From: Kordiimonas aquimaris
GTDB taxonomy: Bacteria > Pseudomonadota > Alphaproteobacteria > Sphingomonadales > Kordiimonadaceae
NCBI RefSeq assembly: GCF_025574485.1
Contig: NZ_JAOBPO010000003.1
Coordinates: forward strand, 163,867-227,866
Length of the DNA stretch: 64,000 nucleotides
Reading direction: 5' to 3'
The notes under the pieces are model-generated. The model saw only the letters and a program-made list of their open reading frames with translations, was not told where the DNA came from and did not search any database. Positions 21,529-31,507 of this stretch are shown in pieces (the first letter of the stretch is position 1; the number at the start of each line of letters is the position of its first letter). Made by a program: the position numbers and the translations under genes.

Positions 21529-22830
21529 ATGGCTATAGAGATTTTCATGCCTGCGCTGTCGCCTACGATGGAAGAGGGCACACTAGCTACATGGCTCGTT
21601 AAAGTTGGTGACACTGTTGCTTCCGGCGATGTGCTTGCAGAGATAGAAACTGACAAAGCAACAATGGAAGTTGAGAGCATCGACGACGGTGTTGTTGCCA
21701 AAATCCTCGTTGAAGGCGGTACAGACAATGTACCTGTTGGTCAGATCATCGCCATTCTAGCAGAAGAAGGCGAAGACATTGCGGATATAGAGTTACCTGA
21801 GACTAAAAGCGAAGCAAAACAGCCAAACAGCGCACCTGATGAAAAAGTCGAAGCAGAAGTGCAGAAAACGGAAACTCCTAAACCAGCACCTGCTCAACCA
21901 TCAGCTGGTGACCGCATAAAAGCATCGCCGCTTGCACGCCGCATTGCAAAGCAGGAAGGTGTCTCGCTTTCATTAATTAACGGAACCGGTCCTAATGGGC
22001 GTATCGTTAAACGCGATGTTGAGGCTGCTCTTAAGGGCGGCTCAGTAGCAGTCTCTGCTCAAACAACAGAAATACAAGCTGCGCCAGTTGCAGACACATC
22101 CAAAACGGTTGCACAAACATACTATCCAGCACATGATGGCATTCCGGTTCGTGAAGAACGACTGTCAAACATGCGCAAAACAATTGCCAAGCGTTTGACA
22201 GAATCAAAAACAACCGTTCCACATTTCTATCTGACTATTGAATGTGAGTTGGATAAATTACTTGCACAGCGTAAAGAATTGAACGCCAAACTCGCCGATA
22301 GCGGTGTGAAATTATCAGTGAATGATTTTATCATTCGCGCATGTGGTCTTGCACTAAAGAAAGTGCCTGCGGCTAATGTTCAATTTGCTGGTGATAAGAT
22401 GTATTGGTATGAACGTGCTGATATTTCAATGGCCGTTGCGATTGAAGGCGGCCTAGTAACGCCTGTAATTCGCGGTGCAGACCAAATGGGCCTAGCAGAT
22501 ATTGCCAAGGCGTCCAAAGAACTAGCGACAAAAGCACGTGACGGCAAACTAATGCCGGAAGATTATGCGGGCGGAACATTCTCGCTATCTAACCTTGGTA
22601 TGTTTGGCATTAAAGAATTTTCAGCGGTCATCAACCCGCCACAAGGCGCTATACTCGCTGTCGGGGCAGGTGAACAACGCCCCGTGGTTAAAGACGGTGC
22701 GCTTGCTGTTGCAACAGTAATGAGTTGCACTATGTCATGCGACCATAGAGCCGTTGACGGCGCTGTTGGTGCAGAATTCCTTGCAGCATTCAAAGGGTAT
22801 CTCGAAGACCCTATGACCATGTTATTGTGA
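21529..22830 (+). CDS. pdhC: PdhC, dihydrolipoamide acetyltransferase (E2)
   Basis: E2 forms the core of the complex and transfers acetyl from lipoate to CoA. The 433-aa product has one lipoyl domain (residues 1-80, [11 protein letters not shown]), a Pro/Ala linker, the E1/E3-binding domain (ASPLARRIAKQEGVSLSLI..GTGPNGRI), a second linker and the catalytic domain ending with the active-site motif CDHRAVDGAVGAEFL. The start follows pdhB by nine bases with AGGAGG present. The downstream cupin gene begins at its stop. Confidence 0.97.
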   Translation: MAIEIFMPALSPTMEEGTLATWLVKVGDTVASGDVLAEIETDKATMEVESIDDGVVAKILVEGGTDNVPVGQIIAILAEEGEDIADIELPETKSEAKQPNSAPDEKVEAEVQKTETPKPAPAQPSAGDRIKASPLARRIAKQEGVSLSLINGTGPNGRIVKRDVEAALKGGSVAVSAQTTEIQAAPVADTSKTVAQTYYPAHDGIPVREERLSNMRKTIAKRLTESKTTVPHFYLTIECELDKLLAQRKELNAKLADSGVKLSVNDFIIRACGLALKKVPAANVQFAGDKMYWYERADISMAVAIEGGLVTPVIRGADQMGLADIAKASKELATKARDGKLMPEDYAGGTFSLSNLGMFGIKEFSAVINPPQGAILAVGAGEQRPVVKDGALAVATVMSCTMSCDHRAVDGAVGAEFLAAFKGYLEDPMTMLL

Positions 22831-22838
22831 GAACAGAA

Positions 22839-23198
22839 ATGGATGTAATTAATATTCAGCAAAAGCTGTCTTTGTTTAATGATACCTGGACGCCGAAAGT
22901 TATTTCAAAAGTTGATGGCCATCAGATTTATCTGGCCAAATTGGACGGTGACTTCATCTGGCATCAGCATGATGACCAAGATGAAATGTTTTTGGTGATT
23001 GAGGGCACCCTCAATCTGGAATTTCGGGACCGCGAAGTAACGCTTAATGCTGGTGAAATGATTGTGGTGCCGAAAGGTGTCGAACATCGCCCTCACACAA
23101 GTGAAGGCTGTAGCGTCATGATCATTGAGGATGCATCAACAGATCATACCGGTGGTATCGATGATCCGCTGCGTAAAGAAAATCACGACCATATTTAA
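22839..23198 (+). CDS. Small cupin-domain protein
   Basis: The product of about 119 aa is a single cupin barrel. The metal-binding motif 1 is visible as WHQHDDQDEMFLVIEG (two His, Glu), and motif 2 as VPKGVEHRPHT. It lies between E2 and E3 genes of the pyruvate dehydrogenase operon with only nine bases after the pdhC stop; a GTG start overlapping that stop (22827) is also possible. The function is unknown. Related small cupins are often annotated as mannose-6-phosphate isomerase-like, but that is not supported here. Confidence 0.82.
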   Translation: MDVINIQQKLSLFNDTWTPKVISKVDGHQIYLAKLDGDFIWHQHDDQDEMFLVIEGTLNLEFRDREVTLNAGEMIVVPKGVEHRPHTSEGCSVMIIEDASTDHTGGIDDPLRKENHDHI

Positions 23199-23236
23199 TA
23201 TAGAATATACAACGCCCTAAACTGCGAGGATTCATA

Positions 23237-24634
23237 ATGAGTAATTCGTTTGACCTAATTGTTATTGGTGGTGGCCCTGGCGGCTATGTTGCAGCCATAC
23301 GCGCAGGCCAACTTGGAATGAGCGTTGCATGTGTTGAACGTGAAAACCTTGGCGGCATCTGCCTAAACTGGGGATGTATTCCAACAAAGGCGTTGCTTCG
23401 CTCCGCTGAAGTATACCATCTGGCTAAACACGGCGCTGATTATGGTCTTAAAATCGGATCGGTCGATTATGATTTTGATGCAATAATAAAACGTAGTCGG
23501 GGCGTTGCAGGACAGCTTTCAGGCGGCATTAAATCACTATTAAAGAAAAACAAAGTTACACATATTGAAGGAGAAGCATCCTTCAAATCTGCCAATGCGC
23601 TATCTGTGAAAAGTAAAGATGGCAAATCAAGCGATATTAACGCCAAAAACATTATCATTGCCACAGGTGCACGTGCACGGGAACTACCGCACCTGAAAGC
23701 AGATGGTGATCTGGTTTGGAGTTACCGCCATGCACTTGCTCCTAATACAATGCCAAAAAAATTGCTGGTCATTGGTTCGGGTGCAATAGGTATCGAGTTT
23801 GCAAGTTTTTATAATGATCTGGGCAGCGATGTTACCGTTGTTGAAATGATGGACCGTATTCTGCCCGTAGAAGACCATGAAGTTTCTGCCTTTGCCGAAA
23901 AGACTTTTAAGAAGCAGGGTATGACGATTAAAAAGTCTGCATCGGTAACAGAGTTAAAGAAATCAAAAACCAACGTTACATGTATCGTTGAAAGTAACGG
24001 CAAGAAAGAAGAAATCACTGTTGACCGTGTCATTCTGGCAATCGGCATTACAGGTAATGTCGAAAATATGGGACTGGAAGATATTGGCGTTAAAGTTGAT
24101 CGCGGCCACATTGATGCAGATGGTTATGGCCAAACTGGTGTAAACGGTGTTTGGGCGATTGGCGATGTAGCTGGGCCACCATGGCTAGCTCATAAGGCTT
24201 CACATGAAGGTATTATCGCTGTTGAGAAGATTGCGGGTCTCGACAATGTTCATCCGCTTGATACGGGCAACATTCCCGGCTGTACATATTGTAGGCCGCA
24301 AGTTGCCTCTGTCGGCATGACAGAAGAAAAAGCCAAAGAAGCCGGCTTTGATATTCGTGTTGGCAAATTCCCGTTTGTTGGAAGTGGCAAAGCCATTGCC
24401 CTCGGTGAGGTTGAAGGCTTTATTAAGACGGTTTTCGACAAGAAAACCGGTGAGCTACTCGGTGCACATATGATCGGTGCAGAAGTAACGGAGCTTATTC
24501 AAGGGTATACCGTTGCACGTACACTGGAAACGACAGAAGCTGAATTGATGCACACCATATTCCCACACCCAACACTATCTGAAATGATGCATGAAAGTGT
24601 GCTGGATGCTTATGGTCGCGCCATCCATTTTTAA
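23237..24634 (+). CDS. lpdA: Lpd, dihydrolipoamide dehydrogenase (E3)
   Basis: E3 reoxidises dihydrolipoamide using FAD and NAD. The 465-aa product shows the FAD GGGPGG motif near residue 11, the redox disulfide in GGICLNWGCIPTKALL, the NAD-binding GSGAIGIEFASF, the second FAD motif GVWAIGDVAGPP and the catalytic His-Glu in FPHPTLSEMMHE. The start has GAGG upstream. It closes the pdh operon; lipA follows after about 135 bases. Confidence 0.97.
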   Translation: MSNSFDLIVIGGGPGGYVAAIRAGQLGMSVACVERENLGGICLNWGCIPTKALLRSAEVYHLAKHGADYGLKIGSVDYDFDAIIKRSRGVAGQLSGGIKSLLKKNKVTHIEGEASFKSANALSVKSKDGKSSDINAKNIIIATGARARELPHLKADGDLVWSYRHALAPNTMPKKLLVIGSGAIGIEFASFYNDLGSDVTVVEMMDRILPVEDHEVSAFAEKTFKKQGMTIKKSASVTELKKSKTNVTCIVESNGKKEEITVDRVILAIGITGNVENMGLEDIGVKVDRGHIDADGYGQTGVNGVWAIGDVAGPPWLAHKASHEGIIAVEKIAGLDNVHPLDTGNIPGCTYCRPQVASVGMTEEKAKEAGFDIRVGKFPFVGSGKAIALGEVEGFIKTVFDKKTGELLGAHMIGAEVTELIQGYTVARTLETTEAELMHTIFPHPTLSEMMHESVLDAYGRAIHF

Positions 24635-24769
24635 TACTTGCAGTAATCGCGCTGTTCTGGACACCAGCTATGCGTTCAGGTAAAAGCAGCCACACATTCT
24701 TAAATGGTCAAACTGTGAATGGTATGTGCTAATCTATTCGCTCAACGGAACAGTATAAAGTAGGGCAGT

Positions 24770-25690
24770 ATGAACAAACCTGAAGATAACGAAAAGTTCC
24801 AGCGCAAACCTAAATGGATACGCGTTAAAGCACCTGTTAGCCGCGAATATCAGGCAACACGCAAACTGATGCGTGACAAAAACCTGCACACTGTTTGTGA
24901 AGAGGCTGCTTGCCCAAACATTGGTGAATGTTGGTCCAAAAAACACGCTACCGTTATGATCTTGGGTGACACTTGCACACGCGCTTGTGCCTTCTGTAAC
25001 ATCAAAACTGGCCGTCCTATGCAGGTTGATCCGCTAGAGCCAATGAATACGGCAGAAGCATGTGCTGCAATGGGGCTCAATCACATCGTTATCACATCCG
25101 TAGACCGCGATGATCTTGACGACGGTGGTGCAGATCAATTTGTTCGCGTAATTGAAGCAATCCGTGAAAGAAGCCCACACACAACAATTGAAATTCTAAC
25201 ACCTGACTTCCGCAATAAACCGGGCGCTATTGAAAAAGTTGCTCGTGCAAAGCCCGATGTGTTTAACCACAATCTGGAAACTGTGCCACGCCTGTATCCC
25301 AAAATTCGCCCAGGTGCGCGTTTTTATCATTCACTCCGCTTGCTAGACACGGTTAAGCAAATTGACCCATCCATATTTACCAAATCCGGCATCATGGTAG
25401 GTCTGGGCGAAGAAAGATTAGAAGTCAGCCAAGTCATGGACGATATGCGCATGGCAGATATTGATTTCATGACAATTGGCCAGTATCTACAACCAACACC
25501 GCGTCATGCAAAAGTTGAACGGTTTGTCACCCCTGACGAATTCAAGTCATATGAACGTATGGGCAAAGGCAAAGGTTTTCACTTGATCTCAGCTACGCCT
25601 TTAACACGCTCCAGCTATCATGCAGGAGACGATTTTGCCAAGCTACGTGATGCTAGAAACAAAAGCCTCAAAGCAAATAATAAAACTTAA
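24770..25690 (+). CDS. lipA: LipA, lipoyl synthase
   Basis: LipA is a radical SAM enzyme that inserts two sulfurs into the octanoyl group on lipoyl domains, here encoded next to two lipoylated proteins. The 306-aa product has the auxiliary cluster cysteines in [15 protein letters not shown] and the radical SAM motif [26 protein letters not shown] and the C-terminal [10 protein letters not shown] serine are also present. Its stop overlaps the stop of the convergent MipA-like gene by a few bases. Confidence 0.97.
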   Translation: MNKPEDNEKFQRKPKWIRVKAPVSREYQATRKLMRDKNLHTVCEEAACPNIGECWSKKHATVMILGDTCTRACAFCNIKTGRPMQVDPLEPMNTAEACAAMGLNHIVITSVDRDDLDDGGADQFVRVIEAIRERSPHTTIEILTPDFRNKPGAIEKVARAKPDVFNHNLETVPRLYPKIRPGARFYHSLRLLDTVKQIDPSIFTKSGIMVGLGEERLEVSQVMDDMRMADIDFMTIGQYLQPTPRHAKVERFVTPDEFKSYERMGKGKGFHLISATPLTRSSYHAGDDFAKLRDARNKSLKANNKT

Positions 25691-26520
25691 AAGCTATAGC
25701 TTAAAAATAACCCAGCGCTAAATTGGTTAGCCGAACCACGCTGTTCGATTAAGGTGGATTCACTGGCTTCATGGCCAAGCCTGTCATACCCTGTAAAAGC
25801 AACTGCGCTGACATTACGTGACAGAAGTATGATCTGCGAACCTGACACGCCGTAAGACACGACACCACTGCCTGCATTATACTGTGCAAGCCCTGATCCA
25901 GTAGCCTGCGCTGCATTCACGCCAAAAAATGCCTGATTGTAACGCTTATTGGCAAACTTCAACTTTGGCCCAAACGAGAAAATGCCCGTTTTTCCAAATA
26001 CTGTATTACGACCAGTACGGTTGACCTCAAATTCACCAACAAAGCCTTCGTGACCATTGATTCCGCGCCGAAGTTCAAGCTTCGAGCTGAAATTCCGCGC
26101 CGCATATTGAAGAAAGCCACCAGCTTCAAAAGTAAAGTCAATTTGCCCAAAGCCATCCAGATCATTGGTTTCACTGCCAATTACTCTGAACGGGCTATTG
26201 CCTCCTTCGTCTCGACCAAAGTCAAATTTGACAAGTGGGCCAACTCGCCATCCATTTTGGTTAATTACATTGTATCCAACACCTTCTTGTACTGAAGCAA
26301 AAAAGCTATTCCCATACGCCACACGAATATTTGGCAAAAGGGAGAGCTGGTAATCATCGTCGCCGACATATGTCGGGTTAAAAAGCACACCACCACCAAC
26401 GGATACTGTCCATTCAGGCTTGATATCAGGCCGTCCTGATGGTTGACCTTGCGCCGACGTGTCGTTGCTGTATGTCAGTGTCGTAATAACCGCAGCAAAC
26501 GTGAATATTGAAACTTTCAT
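25687..26520 (-). CDS. MipA/OmpV family outer-membrane protein
   Basis: The 277-aa product has a signal peptide ([23 protein letters not shown]), then alternating beta-strand pattern with [31 protein letters not shown] and a C-terminal strand [11 protein letters not shown] ending in Phe, as outer-membrane barrels do. These features match the MipA/OmpV family of scaffold or porin-like proteins. It is inserted, on the minus strand, between lipA and ratA, which are neighbours in related genomes. Function is unknown; OmpV-like proteins have been linked to osmotic or murein functions. Confidence 0.85.
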   Translation of the reverse strand: MKVSIFTFAAVITTLTYSNDTSAQGQPSGRPDIKPEWTVSVGGGVLFNPTYVGDDDYQLSLLPNIRVAYGNSFFASVQEGVGYNVINQNGWRVGPLVKFDFGRDEGGNSPFRVIGSETNDLDGFGQIDFTFEAGGFLQYAARNFSSKLELRRGINGHEGFVGEFEVNRTGRNTVFGKTGIFSFGPKLKFANKRYNQAFFGVNAAQATGSGLAQYNAGSGVVSYGVSGSQIILLSRNVSAVAFTGYDRLGHEASESTLIEQRGSANQFSAGLFLSYSF

Positions 26521-26687
26521 TTCTTTTCCATTTATTGATTGTACGCTGTCAATTCTCTTACGAAATTCAATGGGTTTGGATGATTATTTCTTAAAGTAAA
26601 CATCATGTGTATGTCCGTACTAAATCAGAGCTTTACCAATCTAGAATGGCAATTTAATGATGATCTTAGATAGATGCAGGGTGATAC

Positions 26688-27137
26688 ATGGCCAAGTTTA
26701 CAGAAAACAAGATACTGCCTTACACACCAGAACAGGTTTTTGCACTTGTAGCTGATGTGCAAGCGTACCCGGATTTCCTGCCTTGGTGCATTGGAGCACG
26801 TGTATATAATCGTAAACCAAGCAGTTTTGATGCCGATGTCATCATTGGATTTAAGATGTTCCGCGAGACATTCACGTCACGCGTTACATTTTTGGAACCA
26901 AGTAAAGTTGATGTTGACTATATTAAAGGGCCAATGAAGCGCTTATATAACCATTGGCGATTTATTCCAGAAGGCGAGGGTGCCTGTCAGGTGGAATTTG
27001 CCGTTGAGTTAGAGTTCAAAAATCATGTTCTAGAGCAAATGATAGGCCGGGTTTTTACTGAAGCCTGTGAACGCATGGTAGATGCATTTGAAGAGCGAGC
27101 ACACGAGTTATATTCTCGGCGTGACACCGATGACTAA
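26688..27137 (+). CDS. ratA: RatA/COQ10-family START-domain protein
   Basis: The 149-aa protein is a single START/polyketide-cyclase fold, with LPYTPEQVFALVADVQAYPDFLPWCIGARV and FAVELEFKNHVLEQMIGRVFTEACERMVDAFEERA typical of the family. In E. coli RatA was described as an inhibitor of 70S ribosome association; eukaryotic and alphaproteobacterial homologues (Coq10) bind ubiquinone. Location after lipA is conserved in alphaproteobacteria. The stop overlaps the end of the convergent pncC by four bases. Confidence 0.93.
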   Translation: MAKFTENKILPYTPEQVFALVADVQAYPDFLPWCIGARVYNRKPSSFDADVIIGFKMFRETFTSRVTFLEPSKVDVDYIKGPMKRLYNHWRFIPEGEGACQVEFAVELEFKNHVLEQMIGRVFTEACERMVDAFEERAHELYSRRDTDD

Positions 27138-27625
27138 ACATCCAATGCATTCAAAATCATTGATAGTGCATGTTTAACTGTCTTGCTACGCACTTCGCTT
27201 CGATCCGAGTTCTCAAAAACCATGTGAGCAACAATCGGCGCTGAGCCTTGTTCAGCTAATCCAAACCATACTGTACCCACAGGTTTAGATTTAGTGGCAC
27301 CGCTAGGACCTGCAATACCGGTTACCGAAACAGCTATATCTGCTCTTGAATTGGCAAGCGCGCCATACGCCATTTCTTTTGCTGTTGCTTCTGAAACAGC
27401 ACCAAATTCGGTTAAACTACGTGCAGAGACGCCCAGCATTTGCTGTTTTGCTGCATTTGAGTATGTAACAAACCCTCTGTCCACAACATCAGAAGAGCCA
27501 GCAATTTCAGTCAGCGCTGCAGCTATAAGGCCGCCCGTGCAGCTTTCTGCTGTTGCTATCTTCATCCCTTTCAAACGGGCCGCTCGTAGTACTTTTTCGG
27601 CCTGAATAAGTGTTTCTTTATCCAT
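27134..27625 (-). CDS. pncC: CinA C-terminal domain protein, NMN amidohydrolase (PncC type)
   Basis: The 163-aa protein is a stand-alone CinA C-terminal domain with MKIATAESCTGGLIAAALTEIAGSSDVVDRGFVTYS and VTGIAGPSGATKSKPVGTVWFG. Family members deamidate nicotinamide mononucleotide to nicotinic acid mononucleotide for NAD salvage. The N-terminal molybdopterin-like domain of full CinA is absent, which is normal for this subfamily. It lies 21 bases downstream of pgpA on the same strand. Confidence 0.93.
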   Translation of the reverse strand: MDKETLIQAEKVLRAARLKGMKIATAESCTGGLIAAALTEIAGSSDVVDRGFVTYSNAAKQQMLGVSARSLTEFGAVSEATAKEMAYGALANSRADIAVSVTGIAGPSGATKSKPVGTVWFGLAEQGSAPIVAHMVFENSDRSEVRSKTVKHALSMILNALDV

Positions 27626-27646
27626 CGGATAGCTCCATTCACTTCG

Positions 27647-28147
27647 TCAAATGAAAAGGTATGTAATGACTTCAAGGCATATAAGTGCATACACACCAGC
27701 AACCAAATCATCGACCATTACGCCAAACCCACCTGAGACTTTTCTATCTAACCAACCAATAGGATAAGGCTTCCATATGTCAAATATGCGAAACAAAACA
27801 AATGCAGCGATTATTTTTTCAATGGATGCCACACTATAAAACAACGGTAACAACGCGAGCCATTGGCCTGCAAACTCATCAATTACAATTTCTGGGGCAT
27901 CATGAACGCCTGTTTCGCGTTCGATATGATCAATTGCATATGTGCCGATAACGGTTGCCGCTATAATAATAACGAATAACTCTGTCGCACCAATCCCAAT
28001 CTCGTAAAACAGGTGCGCAATCGCAAGCGCAGCCAACGACCCCCAGGTACCTGGGGCTGGTCGTAAAAGGCCAGAGCCAAAACCTACAGCTATCCAATAT
28101 GCTGGAGAGCTAAATCGCGTATTCCATGACGAAAGTGATTGTTTCAT
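27647..28147 (-). CDS. pgpA: PgpA, phosphatidylglycerophosphatase A
   Basis: PgpA dephosphorylates phosphatidylglycerophosphate to phosphatidylglycerol in the inner membrane. The 166-aa product has the family motif GSGLLRPAPGTWGSLAAL near the N-terminus, the acidic motif EIVIDEFAGQWLAL and several membrane segments. The start shares one base with the ispDF stop, so it is coupled to ispDF, and it is followed by pncC. Confidence 0.94.
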   Translation of the reverse strand: MKQSLSSWNTRFSSPAYWIAVGFGSGLLRPAPGTWGSLAALAIAHLFYEIGIGATELFVIIIAATVIGTYAIDHIERETGVHDAPEIVIDEFAGQWLALLPLFYSVASIEKIIAAFVLFRIFDIWKPYPIGWLDRKVSGGFGVMVDDLVAGVYALICLEVITYLFI

Positions 28148-29355
28148 TATATATTTTTACTTTCAGGCAGACGCACAGTTGCCGATGCTTGCGCCGCAAT
28201 GCCTTCGCCGCGTCCAGTAAAGCCAAGTTGTTCTGTTGTCGTTGCCTGCACGCTAACACGATCAATGCCGATACCCGCAATTTCAGCAATTCTCTGCCGC
28301 ATATTTTGCATATGAGGGCCAATTTTCGGCAGTTCACATATAATTGTTACAGAAAGGTTCGTAATCTGACCACCTTGGGCAGTTACACGTTCAGTGGCAA
28401 ACGATAAAAATCTATCGCTGGAAACACCTCGCCATGCATCATCTGATGGTGGGAAATGAAAACCGATATCGCCGTCAGCGATGCTAGCAAGCACAGCATC
28501 AGTTAAAGCATGTAAAGCGACATCTGCGTCGGAATGACCTTTAAGGCAGAAATTAAAAGGCACTTTCACACCACAAAGCCAAACATGATCACCCGCATCA
28601 AAGCGGTGCACATCAAACCCAGTGCCTGTTCTAACATCTGTTAATTGTGTTCTCAGCATTTGTTCTGCTCTCAAGAAATCAGCTTGTGTTGTTATCTTAA
28701 AATTTTGCTGTGTACCTGGACAATAATGTACTTGGCTACAATTTGCCTGAAAAATTGATGCGTCATCCGTATACTTATCATCGTCAGCATTACGGTGAGC
28801 GTTTAATATATCGTCATATGGAAATACCTGCGGTGTCTGTACAGCAAAAATTGACGACCGATCAACGCTACTCGCTTGCATATCATCAGTATTTAATCGT
28901 ACCAACGTGTCAACTACAGGCAGAGCAGGAACAACAGCTTTTGCACCAGCATCCATAGCAATCGAGATAGCCTCGAACAGTTCAGATGTTATGAAAGGTC
29001 GAGCAGCATCGTGAATATACACCGACTTAATCGATTTTCCTTCTAATGCCTCTAAACCATTCCGCACGCTGGCTTGTCGCGTGCTACCGCCAATAACGGG
29101 CTCATGAATGTTTCTAACTTCCACACCACTGGCATTAAAGAGTTCAAAGTCATCAGCATGAATTACAGGAACGATGACCGCATCAGGAAGGCATTCCAAC
29201 AGTGCATCAATCGTATGAGCGATAACGGACCGCCCATGCAGTAAGCGATATTGTTTAGGCAAACCTTTGCCAGCACGATGACCCCGTCCAGCAGCAACCA
29301 AAATAACGGCGTCTTTTGGGCTATCAGATAGTCCATTTTCGGGCTGTATTGACAT
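28147..29355 (-). CDS. ispDF: IspDF, bifunctional MEP-pathway enzyme
   Basis: The 402-aa fusion carries two steps of isoprenoid precursor synthesis. Residues about 15-235 are IspD (CTP:MEP cytidylyltransferase) with VAAGRGHRAGKGLPKQY and VYIHDAARPFIT. Residues about 240-400 are IspF (MECDP synthase) with RTGTGFDVHRFDAGDHVWLCG, KGHSDADVALHALTDA and GDIGFHFPPSD. The fusion is typical of alphaproteobacteria. It is divergent from dusB, with 86 bases between the start codons. Confidence 0.97.
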   Translation of the reverse strand: MSIQPENGLSDSPKDAVILVAAGRGHRAGKGLPKQYRLLHGRSVIAHTIDALLECLPDAVIVPVIHADDFELFNASGVEVRNIHEPVIGGSTRQASVRNGLEALEGKSIKSVYIHDAARPFITSELFEAISIAMDAGAKAVVPALPVVDTLVRLNTDDMQASSVDRSSIFAVQTPQVFPYDDILNAHRNADDDKYTDDASIFQANCSQVHYCPGTQQNFKITTQADFLRAEQMLRTQLTDVRTGTGFDVHRFDAGDHVWLCGVKVPFNFCLKGHSDADVALHALTDAVLASIADGDIGFHFPPSDDAWRGVSSDRFLSFATERVTAQGGQITNLSVTIICELPKIGPHMQNMRQRIAEIAGIGIDRVSVQATTTEQLGFTGRGEGIAAQASATVRLPESKNI

Positions 29356-29441
29356 CGTAAATCTCGCTCTAGATTTCTATTAGAAGTTCTGGCATAAGCA
29401 GTGCCTAAATATTAGGCACTTCCCATATAGGATATGTTTCT

Positions 29442-30428
29442 ATGGCTATTAGCATTGGTCCGGTTGAAATCAAAGACCCCGTTATACTTGCACCTATGTC
29501 CGGTGTTACAGATATGCCGTTTCGCAGACTTGTGAAAAGATACGGTGCTGGGTTGGTTGTTTCTGAAATGATAGCTTCAGAAGCCATGATTAGAGCAACA
29601 GCTCGCAGTCAAAAAATGTCAACCAACTGTGCCGAAGAATTCCCTATGTCTGTTCAGTTAGCAGGTTGTGAAGGCGCAAAAATGGCGGAAGCTGCGAAAC
29701 TAAACGAAGACCGCGGTGCTGCAATCATTGATATAAATATGGGGTGTCCGGTCAAGAAAGTAGTCAATGGGCACGCTGGTTCAAGCTTAATGCGCGACCT
29801 TGATCATGCAGGAGAGCTTATCCATGCAACAGTTAATGCGGTTTCATTACCCGTAACCCTGAAGATGCGCCTCGGCTGGGATGACAACAGTTTCAATGCT
29901 CCTGAACTTGCTAAAATTGCTGAGCAGGCAGGTATCAAAATGGTTGTAGTTCATGGCAGAACACGCTGCCAGATGTACCGCGGTCATGCGGATTGGAAAA
30001 AAGTCGGCATCGTTAAGGATGCTGTTTCGCTTCCAGTTATTGTAAACGGCGATATCAACGAATTTGAAGATGTTACGCAAGCACTCAGCGATTCAGGCGC
30101 AGATGGTGTTATGATTGGGCGCGGCACATATGGCCGCCCTTGGTTTGTAGCACAGGCAATGCACTATTTAAGGACCGGGGAAAAAATAGCCCCACCAGCT
30201 CTTGATGAGCAAATGAATACAGTTTTGGAACACTATGAAGACATGCTCATTCACTACGGTGTTGAGGCCGCTGTTCGTATTGCTCGCAAACATATTGGCT
30301 GGTACACAAAAGGTCTGCATGGCTCTGCCGAATTCCGCAACCACGTTAATAGGCTTGATGATCCTGCAACTGTGAAAGAAGCAATCACTGCGTTCTATTC
30401 GCCTTTGTGCGATCAGCTTGCGGCCTGA
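29442..30428 (+). CDS. dusB: DusB, tRNA-dihydrouridine synthase
   Basis: DusB reduces specific uridines in tRNA using FMN and NADPH. The 328-aa product has the FMN-barrel start [16 protein letters not shown], the catalytic Cys in [20 protein letters not shown], the [17 protein letters not shown] segment and [14 protein letters not shown]. dusB upstream of ntrB is a long-known alphaproteobacterial arrangement (nifR3-ntrBC). Its TGA overlaps the ntrB ATG. Confidence 0.97.
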   Translation: MAISIGPVEIKDPVILAPMSGVTDMPFRRLVKRYGAGLVVSEMIASEAMIRATARSQKMSTNCAEEFPMSVQLAGCEGAKMAEAAKLNEDRGAAIIDINMGCPVKKVVNGHAGSSLMRDLDHAGELIHATVNAVSLPVTLKMRLGWDDNSFNAPELAKIAEQAGIKMVVVHGRTRCQMYRGHADWKKVGIVKDAVSLPVIVNGDINEFEDVTQALSDSGADGVMIGRGTYGRPWFVAQAMHYLRTGEKIAPPALDEQMNTVLEHYEDMLIHYGVEAAVRIARKHIGWYTKGLHGSAEFRNHVNRLDDPATVKEAITAFYSPLCDQLAA

Positions 30429-31507
30429 TGGTAATAAACCAACAGCCTGACCAAGATAAGCACATATTGAACAGTTTGCGCCAAGGTGTGCTCACGATTG
30501 ATACAAATAATTGTATCGCCGGTGTTTATGCATACTCAGAAGCAATTCTCGGACGCAGTAAAGAAAGCTTGCTTGAGAGTGAATTAATATTGCTCCGCGG
30601 CATCGGTAAAGACGCTCATAGTCTCGTTAATCGCGCAAGAGAAGAAAACACACCACTTAACAGTTATGATGTTCCTGTCCTGCAGCCTTTAGGTGATATT
30701 GAGTTGGTCGATTTACAGGCAAACCCAATAGATCACGAAGGTACAATTTTACTATCTATTTTACCACGCCGCATTACAGCTTTTCTCGAGAAAAGAGATG
30801 ATGTTGAGGCAGCAGCGCGCTCAGTTAGTGGCTTAGCTGCCATGCTAGCACATGAAGTTAAGAATCCGCTATCAGGCATTAGGGGCGCAGCCCAGTTAAT
30901 GGGACGCGCATTAGACGAAAAACATGCGCGCTTACCGGAGCTGATTTGCAAAGAGGTAGACAGGATCAAGGATCTTGTCGATAATTTGGAGAACTTCAAC
31001 ACATCTGAACAAGATGACCTTGAAGCAGTAAACATTCATGAGGTTTTAGATCACGTATTAAACCTCGCTGCTGCAGGCTTCGCTTCAGGAGCAACAATCC
31101 GCCCACGCTTTGATCCATCACTGCCGCCAGTCGTTGGTAACTATGACCGACTGGTTCAAATTTTCCTTAATCTTGTAAAAAACGCAGCAGAAGCGGCAGG
31201 TGAAAATGCAGACATAACGGTATCGTCTGCATATCGTCATGGTATTTGGATGCGAGGTAAAGATGGTATTCGAACACGGCTACCCATAGAGATAACTATC
31301 CGCGATAATGGCCCCGGTATTCCTGCAGCTATTTCTAGCCATCTTTTCGATCCATTCGTTAGTGCTAAAGAAGGCGGTGCCGGCCTTGGTCTATCATTAG
31401 TTGCAAGATACATAAGCAATTTTGGTGGCTCCGTAACAGCAGATAATCACCCTGAGGGGGGAGCTCTGTTTAAGGTTCAACTCGCAATGTTTGAGGACGC
31501 AAACTAA
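30428..31507 (+). CDS. ntrB: NtrB, nitrogen-regulation sensor histidine kinase
   Basis: NtrB phosphorylates or dephosphorylates NtrC according to PII signals of nitrogen status. The 359-aa soluble kinase has a PAS domain (ILNSLRQGVLTIDTNNCIAGVY), the dimerisation/phosphoacceptor helix LAHEVKNPLSGIRGAAQLM (His), and the ATPase motifs NLVKNAAEAAG, IRDNGPGIP and GGAGLGLSLV. The start MVINQQ overlaps the dusB stop (TGATG); the longer frame would extend into dusB. It shares one base with ntrC at its stop. Confidence 0.96.
   Translation: MVINQQPDQDKHILNSLRQGVLTIDTNNCIAGVYAYSEAILGRSKESLLESELILLRGIGKDAHSLVNRAREENTPLNSYDVPVLQPLGDIELVDLQANPIDHEGTILLSILPRRITAFLEKRDDVEAAARSVSGLAAMLAHEVKNPLSGIRGAAQLMGRALDEKHARLPELICKEVDRIKDLVDNLENFNTSEQDDLEAVNIHEVLDHVLNLAAAGFASGATIRPRFDPSLPPVVGNYDRLVQIFLNLVKNAAEAAGENADITVSSAYRHGIWMRGKDGIRTRLPIEITIRDNGPGIPAAISSHLFDPFVSAKEGGAGLGLSLVARYISNFGGSVTADNHPEGGALFKVQLAMFEDAN

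Noticed and set aside
20031-21728. Long minus-strand Ser/Thr-rich frames opposite pdhB and pdhC
   Set aside because: They are complements of the lipoyl-domain coding sequence, repeated twice because the domain is duplicated.
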